Of a DNA stretch of 64,000 nucleotides, positions 41,523-52,670 are shown piece after piece. Both the position numbers and the translations under genes were made by a program. Within the stretch, counting starts at the first letter, position 1. Each line of letters opens with the position of its first letter. Origin of the DNA: Gallaecimonas xiamenensis 3-C-1 (GTDB taxonomy: Bacteria; Pseudomonadota; Gammaproteobacteria; Enterobacterales; Gallaecimonadaceae). The stretch is taken from contig NZ_AMRI01000017.1 of NCBI RefSeq assembly GCF_000299915.1, positions 29,145-93,144 on the forward strand. The letters are read 5' to 3'. Below the pieces are notes generated by a model. It saw only the letters and a list, made by a program, of their open reading frames with translations, did no database searches and was not told where the DNA came from.

Positions 41523-42620
41523 TCAGGGCTTGTGGGGTCTGGCGAGATATTCCTTGGATTGCATTTCCTGCAGGCGCGACAGGCAGCGTTGGAACTCGAA
41601 CTGCAGCCGCTCGCCGGCGTAGAGACTGAACATGTCCACCTCGGCCAGCATGATGAGCTTGACGCCCCGCTCGTAGAACTCGTCCACCATGGCGATAAAA
41701 CGGCGGGCCACGTCTTCCTTGTTGGCGCCCATCTGGAACACGTCGCTGACCAGCACCGAATGGTAAAGGCGGGCCAGCTCCATGTAGTCGGCCTGGCTGC
41801 GGGGGCCATCACAGAGGGCGGCAAAGTCGATAAGCAGCACCCCGTCAGCCTCGGCCAGGGCGGCGATGGGCCGCCCTTCCACTTCCAGGGTAACGTCTTG
41901 ACGGGCCGGCTCGGTGGCCAACTGCCCCAGGTAGCTTTGCAGCTGGTCCCGGCCCTGCTGGTCACAGGGATAATGAAATAGCTTGGCCTGTTCCAGGGTA
42001 CGGAGCCGGTAATCGATGCCGGAGTCGACGTTGACCACGTCGCAGTTGGCCTTGATAAGGGCGATGGCCGGCAAGAAGCGGGCCCGCTGCAGGCCGTTGC
42101 GGTACAGCTCGTCCGGCACGATGTTGGAGGTGGCCACCAGTATGATGCCGCGCTCGAATAGGGCCTCGAACAGTGTGCCCAGCAGCATGGCATCGGTAAT
42201 GTCGGAGACGAAGAATTCGTCGAAGCAGATGATGTCCGCCTCGCCGGCAATTTTGTCGGCGATCTTCAGCAAGGGATCAGTCTCACCCTTGAAGACTTTC
42301 AGCTCCTGGTGCACCCGGTGCATGAAGCGGTGGAAGTGGGCGCGCAGCTTACGCTCGGTGGGCAGGCACTCGAAGAAGGTGTCCACCAGGTAGGTTTTAC
42401 CCCTACCGACCCCACCCCAGAAGTAGATCCCCTGGACCTTGGCCCTGGGGGCCTTGCGCACCCGATTCCACAACCCCTTGAGCCCGGACGCCGGCTGGGT
42501 TTCCCGAGCGCAGAAGTCATCATAGAGGCGTTGCAGTTGCCTTACGGCATGCTCCTGCGCGGCGTCATGCATGAATTCCGGGCGGGCCAAGTCCGCTTGA
42601 TAGCGCTGCCAGGGAGTCAT
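41523..42620 (-). CDS. zapE: Cell division protein ZapE (AFG1-like ATPase)
   Basis: 365 aa P-loop ATPase of the AFG1 family. Walker A GGVGRGKTYLVD near 70-81, Walker B IICFDEFFVSDITDA near 135-150, sensor-like ATSNIVPDELY near 165. In E. coli ZapE associates with the Z ring late in constriction and in stress. Upstream of rplM, the usual location (yhcM). Confidence 0.95.
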   Translation of the reverse strand: MTPWQRYQADLARPEFMHDAAQEHAVRQLQRLYDDFCARETQPASGLKGLWNRVRKAPRAKVQGIYFWGGVGRGKTYLVDTFFECLPTERKLRAHFHRFMHRVHQELKVFKGETDPLLKIADKIAGEADIICFDEFFVSDITDAMLLGTLFEALFERGIILVATSNIVPDELYRNGLQRARFLPAIALIKANCDVVNVDSGIDYRLRTLEQAKLFHYPCDQQGRDQLQSYLGQLATEPARQDVTLEVEGRPIAALAEADGVLLIDFAALCDGPRSQADYMELARLYHSVLVSDVFQMGANKEDVARRFIAMVDEFYERGVKLIMLAEVDMFSLYAGERLQFEFQRCLSRLQEMQSKEYLARPHKP

Positions 42621-42720
42621 CGGATCAGGGTCTCTTCAGGGCCAAAATGAGGGCGGGCATGGTACCACGGACCCTGGCTTGCAGGTATATTGGAAACAGA
42701 ACTTAAGGACGGGAGTGGCA

Positions 42721-43101
42721 ATGTCCATCATCAATTACGCAATTTGTTTCGTCGTGGGCATCGTAGTGGGCCTGGTGATAGGCCGCCTGCGGGGCACCAC
42801 CCCCCTGGGAGAGGATAAACTGCGCCAGGAACTGGAGCAGACCCAGCTGGATTTGGAACAGTACAAGGAAGACGTCAAGGACCACTTCGAAGAGAGTGCC
42901 GAGATGATGAAGCAGTTGGCCAAGGACTACGACCGCCTGGCCCGTCATGTCAGCGAAGGTGCCGGCACCCTGCTGAGCCTGGACGCCGACGTGTTGTCCC
43001 TGCGCTATACCGAGGAGCCGGAACCCGAGCAACAGCTTGACCTGCTTACCGAGCCGCCACGGGACTATTCCCATGAGCGTCATGGCCTTATCAAGAAATA
43101 A
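42721..43101 (+). CDS. zapG: Z-ring associated protein ZapG (DUF1043, YhcB)
   Basis: 126 aa. Single N-terminal transmembrane helix (about 4-22, YAICFVVGIVVGLVIGRL), then a long charged coiled coil (about 30-90) and an acidic tail. YhcB/ZapG proteins link cell division, envelope growth and LPS balance. The ATG at 42721 was chosen because the hydrophobic segment starts right after it; GGGAG lies upstream. Divergent from zapE, followed by degQ. Confidence 0.92.
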   Translation: MSIINYAICFVVGIVVGLVIGRLRGTTPLGEDKLRQELEQTQLDLEQYKEDVKDHFEESAEMMKQLAKDYDRLARHVSEGAGTLLSLDADVLSLRYTEEPEPEQQLDLLTEPPRDYSHERHGLIKK

Positions 43102-43105
43102 ATCT

Positions 43106-43136
43106 GGAACTTTTTAACATCTCCCAAGGTCAGTGA
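43106..43136 (+). promoter_or_regulatory. Putative sigma-E promoter of degQ
   Basis: GGAACTT (43106-43112), 16-bp spacer, GTCAGTGA (43129-43136). The -35 equals the sigma-E consensus and the spacing is right; the -10 is approximate (consensus about TCTGA/TCAAA). About 50 bp before the degQ ATG. Confidence 0.6.
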
Positions 43137-43185
43137 TTGAGCCAAGACTGAAACAGCCTTTGTATTTTTAGGAGATTCAGTACGA

Positions 43186-44541
43186 ATGAAGCCTCTCTCT
43201 ATCCTTGTGTCTGCGGCCCTGTTGGGTTCCGCTTCCCTCGCTACCCTGCCGGCTCAGGCTGCCCTGCCGGGCAACGTGGCCGGCCAGGAAATGCCCAGCC
43301 TGGCCCCCATGCTGGAGCAAGTAACCCCGGCTGTGGTCAGCATCAACGTGGCCGGCACCCATGTGTCGCGCCAGCGGATCCCCGATGCTTTCCGCTTCTT
43401 CTTCGGCCCCAATGCCCCCCAGGAACAAACCCGGGAGCAGCCCTTCGAAGGCCTGGGCTCAGGTGTCATCATCGACGCCAAGAACGGCTATGTGGTCACC
43501 AACAACCACGTGGTGGACGAGGCCGACAAGATTGAAGTCAGCCTGACCGACGGCCGCACCTTTAAGGCCAAGAAGATTGGCGCCGACAAGGACGTGGACA
43601 TCGCCCTGCTGCAGATCGAGGCCGACGGCCTGACCCAGATCCAACAGGCCGACTCCGACGAACTGCGGGTCGGTGACTTTGCGGTGGCCATCGGCAACCC
43701 CCTTGGCCTGGGCCAGACCGTTACCTCAGGCATCGTCTCGGCCTTGGGCCGCAGCGACCTGCAGGTGGAAAACCTGGAAAACTTCATCCAGACCGATGCC
43801 GCCATCAACAGAGGTAACTCCGGTGGCGCCCTGGTCAACCTCCGTGGCGAGCTGATCGGCATCAACACCGCCATCATCGGCCCCAACGGCGGCAACATCG
43901 GTATCGGCTTTGCCATCCCGGTCAACATGATGAAGAACCTGGTCAAGCAGATAGTCGACCACGGTGAAGTGCGTCGGGGCTACCTGGGCATCATGGGCGG
44001 CGAGCTGACCCATGAGCTGGCCAAGGCCATGGGCTACAAGTCCGGCCAAGGGGCCTTTGTTTCCCAGGTGCTGGAAGACTCCGCTGCCGATAAGGCCGGG
44101 ATCAAGGCCGGTGACATCGTCACCCATATCGACGGCAAGGCGGTGAAGAGCTTCGGCGAACTGCGCGCCAAGGTGGCCACTCTGGGTGAAGGGGCCAAGG
44201 TCAAACTGGGCCTGGTTCGCGACGGCGACGAGAAAACCGTCACCGTCACCCTGACCGGCCAGTCCGACGCCAAAGAAGCCGCCGGTGAAGCCCTGCATCC
44301 GCGCCTGGACGGTGCCGAGTTCGAGAACGACAGCAAGGGCATCAAGGTCACCAAGGTGGCTGAGCGCTCCCCTGCTGCCTACACCGGCCTGGAACAGGGT
44401 GACATCATCGTCGGCGTCAACCGCCAGCGGGTGAAGACGGTCAAGGATCTCGAGAAGATCCTCGACAGCAACGGTGACGGCGGTGTGCTGGCATTGAACA
44501 TCATCCGTGGCCGCACCAGCCTCTACCTGGTGATCCGCTAA
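43186..44541 (+). CDS. degQ: Periplasmic serine endoprotease DegQ/DegP family
   Basis: 451 aa HtrA protease-chaperone. Cleavable signal peptide (cut near LPAQA-A, about 25), trypsin-like domain with catalytic triad H108, D138, S212 (GNSGGALV), LA-loop region 60-88 and two PDZ domains (about 255-345 and 360-451). Degrades misfolded envelope proteins. Single DegP/Q-type protein in this locus followed by degS, as in E. coli degQ-degS. AGGAG precedes the ATG. Confidence 0.95.
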   Translation: MKPLSILVSAALLGSASLATLPAQAALPGNVAGQEMPSLAPMLEQVTPAVVSINVAGTHVSRQRIPDAFRFFFGPNAPQEQTREQPFEGLGSGVIIDAKNGYVVTNNHVVDEADKIEVSLTDGRTFKAKKIGADKDVDIALLQIEADGLTQIQQADSDELRVGDFAVAIGNPLGLGQTVTSGIVSALGRSDLQVENLENFIQTDAAINRGNSGGALVNLRGELIGINTAIIGPNGGNIGIGFAIPVNMMKNLVKQIVDHGEVRRGYLGIMGGELTHELAKAMGYKSGQGAFVSQVLEDSAADKAGIKAGDIVTHIDGKAVKSFGELRAKVATLGEGAKVKLGLVRDGDEKTVTVTLTGQSDAKEAAGEALHPRLDGAEFENDSKGIKVTKVAERSPAAYTGLEQGDIIVGVNRQRVKTVKDLEKILDSNGDGGVLALNIIRGRTSLYLVIR

Positions 44542-44560
44542 CACTGTGTATCTGAATGTA

Positions 44561-44583
44561 AAGGGGCCGCCAGGCCCCTTTTT
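44561..44583 (+). terminator. degQ terminator
   Basis: AAGGGGCC, loop GCCA, GGCCCCTT, then T-run; 20 bp after the degQ stop, upstream of degS. Confidence 0.88.
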
Positions 44584-44638
44584 GCTGCCTGGGTAAACCT
44601 GCTATGCTCGCTCTTTATTCGACTGACAGGCTGGGTTG

Positions 44639-45700
44639 ATGGGGCGCCTTTTCAAAGACGTGGGCAAAGCGATACTTCTGGGGTTGATCCTTGCGGCCCT
44701 GCTGCTCACCTTCTTCCCCACATTGCGCCAGTCCCAGGACCAGACCCAGAGCCTGTTCCGCAAGGAAGACAACTTCCCGCCGATCCTGTCTTTCTCCACG
44801 GCGGTGCGCCGGGCCGCCCCGGCCGTAGTCAACATCTACTCGGTCAGCAACGCCGGCACCAACCTCTATGAGCAGCGAGGCACCATCAAGGGCCTGGGCT
44901 CTGGAGTGATCATGACCGCCAAGGGCCATATCCTCACCAACTACCACGTCATCGACGATGCCGACCAGATAGTGGTGGCACTGCAGGACGGCCGGGTTTC
45001 CTACGCAGAGTTAGTGGGCACTGACCCACTGACCGACCTGGCAGTACTGCAGGTGGATCTGGACAACCTGCCGGTTATCCCCCAGGACACCCATAACGAA
45101 GCCCAGGTGGGGGATCTGGTACTGGCCATAGGCAATCCCTACAACATCGGCCAGACCATCACCCAGGGCATCATTTCCGCCACCGGCCGCTCCGGCATGA
45201 GCTCCACCGGCTACCAGGACTTCCTGCAGACCGATGCCGCCATCAACGCCGGCAACTCCGGTGGCGCCCTGGTCAATACCAACGGGGTACTGGTGGGTAT
45301 CAACACCGCCCTTTTCCACCTGTCGCAGCGGGTGGACGTGCCCGGCATCAGCTTTGCCATTCCCTACACCCTGGCCGCCAAGATCCTCAAGGAACTGGTG
45401 GAAAACGGCCGGGTGATCCGGGGCTATTTCGGGGTCAACTACCAGCAGCCGAGGGTCCCCATCATGACCCAGCCGCCGCTGATCACCGCCGTGGACAAGG
45501 ACTCGCCGGCAGCCAAAGGGGGTATCAAGGTGGGGGATCTTATTGTCGGTATCGATGGCAAGCCCATCCGCAACGGCCTGGAAGCCATGGACCTGGTGGC
45601 TGAAACCAAGCCCGGCACCACCATAGAGGTGGCGGTGGTGCGCAAGGAGCAGAAGCTGACCCTCAAGGTGATGGTGGGAGAAAGGCCACCGGACTACTGA
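44639..45700 (+). CDS. degS: Site-1 regulatory protease DegS
   Basis: 353 aa membrane-anchored HtrA protease that senses unfolded porins and starts RseA cleavage to release sigma-E. N-terminal transmembrane anchor (about 9-27), catalytic triad H103, D133, S207, and one PDZ domain (about 250-345). The ATG at 44639 is preferred over the TTG just before it. The degQ gene next door carries a sigma-E-like promoter, so sensor and target sit together. Confidence 0.96.
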   Translation: MGRLFKDVGKAILLGLILAALLLTFFPTLRQSQDQTQSLFRKEDNFPPILSFSTAVRRAAPAVVNIYSVSNAGTNLYEQRGTIKGLGSGVIMTAKGHILTNYHVIDDADQIVVALQDGRVSYAELVGTDPLTDLAVLQVDLDNLPVIPQDTHNEAQVGDLVLAIGNPYNIGQTITQGIISATGRSGMSSTGYQDFLQTDAAINAGNSGGALVNTNGVLVGINTALFHLSQRVDVPGISFAIPYTLAAKILKELVENGRVIRGYFGVNYQQPRVPIMTQPPLITAVDKDSPAAKGGIKVGDLIVGIDGKPIRNGLEAMDLVAETKPGTTIEVAVVRKEQKLTLKVMVGERPPDY

Positions 45701-45713
45701 CATTCCCATACAA

Positions 45714-45737
45714 AAAAGGCGCCTTACGGCGCCTTTT
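45714..45737. terminator. Bidirectional terminator degS / murA
   Basis: AAAAGGCGCC, loop TTAC, GGCGCCTTTT between the convergent genes. Confidence 0.9.
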
Positions 45738-45738
45738 C

Positions 45739-47272
<1,534 letters not shown>

Positions 47273-47276
<4 letters not shown>

Positions 47277-47551
47277 GAATGCTCGATGGGCAGAATATCT
47301 TCAAGATCGCCCAATTCTGCCAGCTTTTTGAGCCTTTCAGAAGCCCCGGTGACCCGCACCTCAGGGTAACGTTCACAAAGATCAAGCAGCACCGCCAGGC
47401 CGGCGGTGTCTACTTTGTCCAAACCGTTCACGGCCAGGGTCTTGAGGCCCACAAAGCTGGCCCGCCGTTGCCAGAGCCCCGGCACCGTGTTGCGGTCCAG
47501 GGTTCCGGCCAACTGCAGCTCGGGGCTTTGCCAGCGGATATCAAGGCTCAT
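47273..47551 (-). CDS. mlaB: MlaB, STAS-domain subunit of the MlaFEDB phospholipid transporter
   Basis: 92 aa single STAS domain (GLKTLAVNGLDKVDTAGLAVLLDL). Binds and stabilises the MlaF ATPase in the inner-membrane complex that maintains outer-membrane lipid asymmetry. Overlaps mlaC and ibaG by 4 bp. Confidence 0.92.
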
Positions 47552-48201
47552 GCGGCCTTGTCCTCTTTCTTGATGGTGATCGGCACTTCGGCCTTTTCCT
47601 TGAGCATCTCTGTCACTTCATCGATGCCTTTTTGGCGAATAAGGCCTTCCAGCTCGGCTTGTTTGGAAGCCAACAGGCTGATGCCTTCGGCCACCATGTC
47701 GTAAACGCCCCAGTCACCGGTCTTGCTGTTGAGGCGGGCCTTGAAGATCAGGCTGATTTCGGGGCGGCCGGTTTCGATGATGCGGGCCTTGACCGAAGCT
47801 ATCTTCTGCTGGCGATTCGGGTCCAGGTCGGAACGCTCGAAGGACACCTGCTGGTCACGATATTGGGTGAAGGCCTGGGCATAGGTGGTGACCAGGTAGT
47901 TCTTGAAAGCACCGATAAAGCGGTCACGCTGGTCGGCAGACACCTTGGGCAGATTGCGGCCAATCACCTTCAAAGAGGCATAGCGGTAATCCACATAAGG
48001 CAGCAGCTCGTCACGGACAATAACCTTGAGGACGTTGGGGTCCTGCTGGACCTGGGGCTGCTCGGCCTTGAGGCGGTCAAAAGCCTGCTGGGCGGCCTGC
48101 TCCACCATGGAGTAAGGGTCTTTGCGGTCTACTTCCACGGCCTGGGCCAGGGTGCTGGTGCCCATGATCAGCAGGGCGGCGGTGATCCATCGTTTGAACA
48201 T
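47548..48201 (-). CDS. mlaC: MlaC, periplasmic phospholipid carrier
   Basis: 217 aa. Signal peptide (1-21, ending AQA-V), then the Tol-Tol-Ttg2 fold with the conserved YRYASLKVIGRNLPKVSADQ region. Shuttles phospholipid between the MlaA-OmpC complex and MlaFEDB. Lys/Glu-rich C-terminal tail (KAEVPITIKKEDKAA) slightly longer than in E. coli. Confidence 0.95.
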   Translation of the reverse strand: MFKRWITAALLIMGTSTLAQAVEVDRKDPYSMVEQAAQQAFDRLKAEQPQVQQDPNVLKVIVRDELLPYVDYRYASLKVIGRNLPKVSADQRDRFIGAFKNYLVTTYAQAFTQYRDQQVSFERSDLDPNRQQKIASVKARIIETGRPEISLIFKARLNSKTGDWGVYDMVAEGISLLASKQAELEGLIRQKGIDEVTEMLKEKAEVPITIKKEDKAA

Positions 48202-48214
48202 AAGGGGTAACTCC

Positions 48215-48685
48215 TCAGTCGTGTGACTGGCCGAACAGGAACTGGCCGATCAACTCTTCCAGCACCAAGGCGGACTTGGTGTCTTCAATGTAGTCGCCAT
48301 CTTTGAGCATGGAAATGGACTCATCCTGAAAGCCGGGTTGCAGGCCAATGTATTGCTCACCCAATAAACCGGAGGTGAGTATGGCGGCGGAACTGGTTTC
48401 CGGGAATTTCTCGTAGTCGGCGTTGATGGACATGGCCACCACAGGGGTAAAGTCGTGGTCGTCCAGCTTGATGCTGTCCACCCGGCCCACCACCACGCCG
48501 CCCACCTTGACCGGGGAGCGGACCTTGAGGCCACCGACGTTCTCAAACTTGGCGTACAGGGTGTAGCTGCTGCCGTTGCCGCCGGTGCTGCCGTTAGCCA
48601 CACGCAGGGCCAGGACCAGTATGGCTGCTACGCCCAGCAGGATGAAAAAGCCCACCAACAATTCAATTTTGCGACTGTTTTGCAT
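48215..48685 (-). CDS. mlaD: MlaD, MCE-domain subunit
   Basis: 156 aa. One transmembrane helix (about 7-27) and one MCE domain (about 38-115, NVGGLKVRSPVKVGGVVVGRV), which forms a periplasmic hexameric ring with a lipid tunnel. The C-terminal helix region ends FLFGQSHD. Followed by mlaC after 13 bp. Confidence 0.96.
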   Translation of the reverse strand: MQNSRKIELLVGFFILLGVAAILVLALRVANGSTGGNGSSYTLYAKFENVGGLKVRSPVKVGGVVVGRVDSIKLDDHDFTPVVAMSINADYEKFPETSSAAILTSGLLGEQYIGLQPGFQDESISMLKDGDYIEDTKSALVLEELIGQFLFGQSHD

Positions 48686-48687
48686 AA

Positions 48688-49464
48688 TTAGTTTCCAAAC
48701 ATCAATGCCGTCAGAATAAAGTCCAGACCCAGTACCGCCAGGGATGAATGCACCACTGTCTGGGTGGTCGCTTTGCTGATCCCTTCCGAGTTGGGCACAG
48801 CGTCATAGCCGTTGAAGACGGCGATCCAGGTCACCACCAGGGCGAACACCAGGCTCTTGACGAAGCCGTTGAGGATGTCGTCCACCAGGTCCACGGCCGA
48901 TTGCATCACCGACCAATAGGTACCGGCATCCACCCCAAGCCAATCCACACCCACTATCTTGCCGCCCCAGATACCAACGGCGCAGAAGATGGCGGTAAGC
49001 AGCGGCATGGCGATGACGCCGGCCCAGAAACGGGGCGCTATCACCCTTTTGAGGGGGTCGACGGCCATCATTTCCAGGCTGGAAAGCTGTTCGGTGGCCT
49101 TCATCAGGCCGATTTCGGCGGTCAGCGCAGAGCCGGCGCGGCCAGCAAAGAGCAGCGCCGTCACCACGGGGCCCAACTCCCGCAAAATACTCAGGGCCAC
49201 CATGGGCCCAAGGGAGGCCTCGGCGCCGTAGTCCACCAGTATGGTGTAGCCCTGCAGGCCCAGCACCATGCCGATAAAGAGGCCGGAGACGATGATGATC
49301 AGCAGGGATTGCACCCCCACCACATAGACCTGGCGCACCAGCAGGTGCAGGCTTTTTAGCCTGGGCCAGCAGGCCACGGCCGAGACCATCATCAAGAAGG
49401 CGCGGCCAATGCTGCTGGTCAAGGTCAGGCCGGAACGGCCCAGACGGGCGATGGAATCAAACAT
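48688..49464 (-). CDS. mlaE: MlaE, permease of the Mla ABC transporter
   Basis: 258 aa. MlaE/permease fold with five or six hydrophobic helices, the conserved [20 protein letters not shown] near 90-110 and [21 protein letters not shown] near 116-136. Shares one base with the mlaF stop. Confidence 0.97.
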   Translation of the reverse strand: MFDSIARLGRSGLTLTSSIGRAFLMMVSAVACWPRLKSLHLLVRQVYVVGVQSLLIIIVSGLFIGMVLGLQGYTILVDYGAEASLGPMVALSILRELGPVVTALLFAGRAGSALTAEIGLMKATEQLSSLEMMAVDPLKRVIAPRFWAGVIAMPLLTAIFCAVGIWGGKIVGVDWLGVDAGTYWSVMQSAVDLVDDILNGFVKSLVFALVVTWIAVFNGYDAVPNSEGISKATTQTVVHSSLAVLGLDFILTALMFGN

Positions 49465-50273
49465 CAGCGGGCCTCTCCTTTCAGGTCGCTACGGTAATCC
49501 GGCGCCGGATAGTGGAAACGGACAGGGCCGTCCGGCTCACCCTGAAGGAACTGGGTCAGCTGGGGCGAGTTGCTTTCCTTGAGCTGGGCCGGAGTCCCCT
49601 GCCCTATGACCTTCTTGTCCGCCACCACGTAGACGTAGTCGGCAATGGACAGCACCTCTTCCACGTCGTGGGACACCACCACAGAGGTCAGGCCCAGGGC
49701 GTCGTTGAGACGGCGAATAAGGTTGACGATAACCCCCATGGAGATGGGGTCCTGCCCGGCAAAGGGCTCGTCGTACATGATCATGTCCGGGTCCAGGGCA
49801 ATGGACCTGGCCAGGGCGGCGCGGCGGGCCATACCGCCGGACAGCTCACCCGGCATCAGGCCGTTGGCGCCGCGCAGCCCCACCGCTTCAAGCTTCATCA
49901 GCACGATTTTGCGGATAAGGGCCTCCGACAGTTCGGTGTGCTCGCGCAGCGGGAAGGCTACGTTGTCGAACACCGTCATGTCGGTAAAGAGGGCGCCGCT
50001 CTGGAACAGCATGCTCATGCGCTTGCGGGCCTGGAACAGCTGGCTGCGGGACAAAGACGGTACATTCTGGCCGTCAAAGAGTATCTGCCCCTTGTCCGGG
50101 CGCAACTGGCCGCCAATCAGGCGCAGCAAGGTGGTTTTGCCGATGCCGCTGGGGCCCATGATGGCAGTGACCTTGCCGACCGGAATGGTCAGGCTGATAT
50201 CGTCGTAGATGACCCTGTCACCGCGACTGAATGTCATGTTCTTGATTTCAACTAGAGGGCGATCGGCGCTCAT
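49464..50273 (-). CDS. mlaF: MlaF, ATPase of the Mla ABC transporter
   Basis: 269 aa ABC ATPase. Walker [10 protein letters not shown] near 39-47, signature [15 protein letters not shown] near 144-158, Walker [14 protein letters not shown] near 165-177, H-loop VVSHD near 202. C-terminal extension beyond about 240 wraps the neighbouring subunit in known structures. First gene of the operon. Confidence 0.97.
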   Translation of the reverse strand: MSADRPLVEIKNMTFSRGDRVIYDDISLTIPVGKVTAIMGPSGIGKTTLLRLIGGQLRPDKGQILFDGQNVPSLSRSQLFQARKRMSMLFQSGALFTDMTVFDNVAFPLREHTELSEALIRKIVLMKLEAVGLRGANGLMPGELSGGMARRAALARSIALDPDMIMYDEPFAGQDPISMGVIVNLIRRLNDALGLTSVVVSHDVEEVLSIADYVYVVADKKVIGQGTPAQLKESNSPQLTQFLQGEPDGPVRFHYPAPDYRSDLKGEAR

Positions 50274-50583
50274 CCACGTAGTCCTGATCTCGCTAGGGCG
50301 GGCATTGTAGCAAAGGGCTCAGATGGCAAAGCAATGCCAATAATTGCAACAAAACGTTCGAAAGGGTATTCAGCAACCGCTGAATTGCCCCTGAACCCCA
50401 GGGCTGTCCTGGCCCGGAGCGAATACTTACCTCGGTCAGACATCGGTATCCTTAGCCAATTTTTTCCTCCAAATCCATTAATAGTGCCCAGATTTCCTTA
50501 TTTAAAGCGGCAGCGGGTGTCGCCTTTGTCGCTTATCGGGCCAGCCTTTTTTATACTCTCGCCATCTTCAGTAAGGAGTCCCC
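50274..50583. other. Divergent intergenic region mlaF / kdsD
   Basis: 310 bp. A TACAAT hexamer on minus about 35 bp upstream of mlaF and a TATACT at 50552-50557 on plus upstream of kdsD are candidate -10 boxes. Neither has a good -35. A small TTCAGC-AACC-GCTGAA repeat lies near 50370. An 87-codon frame on plus has no family features and I do not call it a gene. Confidence 0.5.
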
Positions 50584-51555
50584 ATGGTAAAGCGTGACTT
50601 TTCCCAGTTTGGCCGCACTGTCCTTGAGATCGAAAAAGCCGCGATCGAAGGACTGTACCAGTCTCTGGGCGCATCCTTCGACCACGCCTGCCAGATCCTG
50701 TTCGACTGCCCTGGCAAAGTCATTGTCACAGGCATGGGTAAATCTGGTCATATCGGCGGCAAAATCGCCGCCACTCTGGCATCCACCGGCACCCCGGCCT
50801 TTTTTGTCCACCCCGGCGAAGCCTCTCACGGCGATCTGGGCATGATCACCGACCAGGACGTGGTGTTGGCCATTTCCAACTCAGGTGAGACCCAGGAAAT
50901 CACCACCTTGCTGCCGGTGCTCAAACGCATGGGCGTGCCCCTTATCGCCATGACCGGCAAGCCCGAGTCTACCCTGTCACGCCACAGCGACGTGCATCTG
51001 AGCGTAGCGGTGGAAAAGGAGGCCTGCCCCCTTAACCTGGCCCCCACCGCTTCCACCACCGCCACCCTGGCCATGGGTGACGCCCTGGCGGTAGCCCTGC
51101 TGCACGCCCGTGGCTTTACCGCCGACGACTTTGCCTTGTCCCACCCCGGCGGCAGCCTGGGTAAACGCCTGCTGCTGCGCATCGAAGATGTGATGCACGC
51201 CGGCGAAGCCGTGCCCACGGTCAGCGAGCAGACCCTGCTGCGCGACGCCCTCTTGGAAATGACCCGCAAGGGTCTTGGCATGACAGCGGTAGTGGACGAC
51301 AAAGGCGTGCTGCGCGGCCTCTTTACCGACGGCGACCTGCGCCGGGTACTGGATGCCGGCCACGACGTGCGCACCGTTCCCATCAACAAGGTGATGACCA
51401 AGGGCGGTGTCACTGTGTCACCGCAGATGCTGGCGGCCGAGGCCCTGCACCTGATGGAGGAGCGCAAGATCAACGGCCTTTTCGTGGTGGACGGGAACCA
51501 CAGGCCCATAGGCGCACTCAATACCCAAGACTTGATGCGTGCAGGAGTGCTCTGA
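50584..51555 (+). CDS. kdsD: D-arabinose 5-phosphate isomerase
   Basis: Converts ribulose 5-phosphate to arabinose 5-phosphate, the first step toward Kdo. 323 aa: SIS domain (about 25-175, GMGKSGHIGGKIAATLASTG near 50) and two CBS domains (about 205-323). AAGGAG lies six bases before the ATG. First gene of the kds-lpt operon; the stop abuts kdsC. Confidence 0.97.
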   Translation: MVKRDFSQFGRTVLEIEKAAIEGLYQSLGASFDHACQILFDCPGKVIVTGMGKSGHIGGKIAATLASTGTPAFFVHPGEASHGDLGMITDQDVVLAISNSGETQEITTLLPVLKRMGVPLIAMTGKPESTLSRHSDVHLSVAVEKEACPLNLAPTASTTATLAMGDALAVALLHARGFTADDFALSHPGGSLGKRLLLRIEDVMHAGEAVPTVSEQTLLRDALLEMTRKGLGMTAVVDDKGVLRGLFTDGDLRRVLDAGHDVRTVPINKVMTKGGVTVSPQMLAAEALHLMEERKINGLFVVDGNHRPIGALNTQDLMRAGVL

Positions 51556-52104
51556 ATGCAGGACAGCCTCTACGGCCCGGTAACGCCGGCAATATGGGAA
51601 CGTTTTCAGCAGGTGAAGCTGTTGGTGTGCGATGTGGACGGGGTCTTCTCCGACGGCCGCATCTACCTTGGCAATAACGGTGAAGAGCTCAAGGCCTTCC
51701 ACACCCGCGACGGCTTCGGGGTCAAAGCCCTGCGCGCCGCCGGCATCGAAGTGGCGGTGATAACAGGCCGCAACAGCCGCATCGTCAGCGACCGCTTCAA
51801 CGCCCTTGGGGTGCCCTATATCTATCAAGGCCAACACGACAAGCGCGGCGCCTTCGCCGAGCTGTTGGCCAAGCTGGACCTGGCCCCGGCCCAGGTGGCC
51901 TATATCGGTGACGACATCCCGGACCTGGATCTTATCGAATCGGTTGGCCTGGGCCTGGCGGTGGCCGATGCCCACCCCCTGGTGGCCAAGGCAGCCCACT
52001 ATGTCACCGGTATCAAGGGTGGCCAGGGGGCGGTGCGGGAAGTGTGCGATCTGCTGCTGCAAAGCCAGGGCCACAGTCTGCGCCCGGCGGGGGCCAGCCT
52101 GTGA
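51556..52104 (+). CDS. kdsC: 3-deoxy-D-manno-octulosonate 8-phosphate phosphatase
   Basis: 182 aa HAD-superfamily phosphatase without a cap, tetrameric in relatives. HAD motif I VCDVDGVFSDG near 25-35 (nucleophile and acid Asp), motif II TGRNSR, motif IV YIGDDIPDLD near 117. Releases Kdo from Kdo-8-P. It starts one base after the kdsD stop. Confidence 0.97.
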   Translation: MQDSLYGPVTPAIWERFQQVKLLVCDVDGVFSDGRIYLGNNGEELKAFHTRDGFGVKALRAAGIEVAVITGRNSRIVSDRFNALGVPYIYQGQHDKRGAFAELLAKLDLAPAQVAYIGDDIPDLDLIESVGLGLAVADAHPLVAKAAHYVTGIKGGQGAVREVCDLLLQSQGHSLRPAGASL

Positions 52105-52670
52105 ACCGCGCCCTGCTCTTTATCCTGGTGCTGTTCGCCATCACCCTTGGCCTGGTGTACTGGACCGGCAACGACGAGGACGCCGCTCAGCAGGGTCAGG
52201 CCCAGTTGGTGGACCAGCCCGACGGCATCGCCGAAGACCTGCAGGTCCGTCAGTTCGACGACAAAGGCCAGCTGAGCATGCAGGTCAATGCCGACAGCAT
52301 GACCCACTTCAGCCTGCGCCAGGAAACCTGGCTGACGGCGCCCCGCTTCGAGCTTTATGACCAGGAACAACACAAGCCCTGGCAAATCCGCGCCGATCAG
52401 GCCAAAGTGACGGGGCAACGGCTGGTCGACCTTAAAAACGGTGTTATCATCCAGAGCCTTACCGATGATGCACCGGTCAGGCGCGTCGACACCGACAACC
52501 TGCAGTTGGATCTGGTGCAAAAGACCATGGATACCGACGCCCCTGTGACCATTATTGGGCCGGGTTATGTCACCTCAGGCGTGGGCCTGGAAGCCGAACT
52601 GGAAGGACAGCAAGTCCGCCTCAAGAGTCAGGTTAGTACCGAATATGAACAGCCCAAAGATTATCATTAG
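52101..52670 (+). CDS. lptC: LPS export protein LptC
   Basis: 189 aa from a GTG at 52101 overlapping the kdsC stop (GTGA). Single N-terminal transmembrane helix (about 3-21) and a periplasmic beta-jellyroll (about 45-185). Passes LPS from the LptBFG extractor to LptA. Sequence is diverged, but length, topology and position between kdsC and lptA are standard. Confidence 0.95.
   Translation: MNRALLFILVLFAITLGLVYWTGNDEDAAQQGQAQLVDQPDGIAEDLQVRQFDDKGQLSMQVNADSMTHFSLRQETWLTAPRFELYDQEQHKPWQIRADQAKVTGQRLVDLKNGVIIQSLTDDAPVRRVDTDNLQLDLVQKTMDTDAPVTIIGPGYVTSGVGLEAELEGQQVRLKSQVSTEYEQPKDYH

Noticed and set aside
50334..50597. 87-codon plus-strand frame between mlaF and kdsD
   Set aside because: No family features, no Shine-Dalgarno, and it runs into the kdsD start region; it is more likely promoter DNA.
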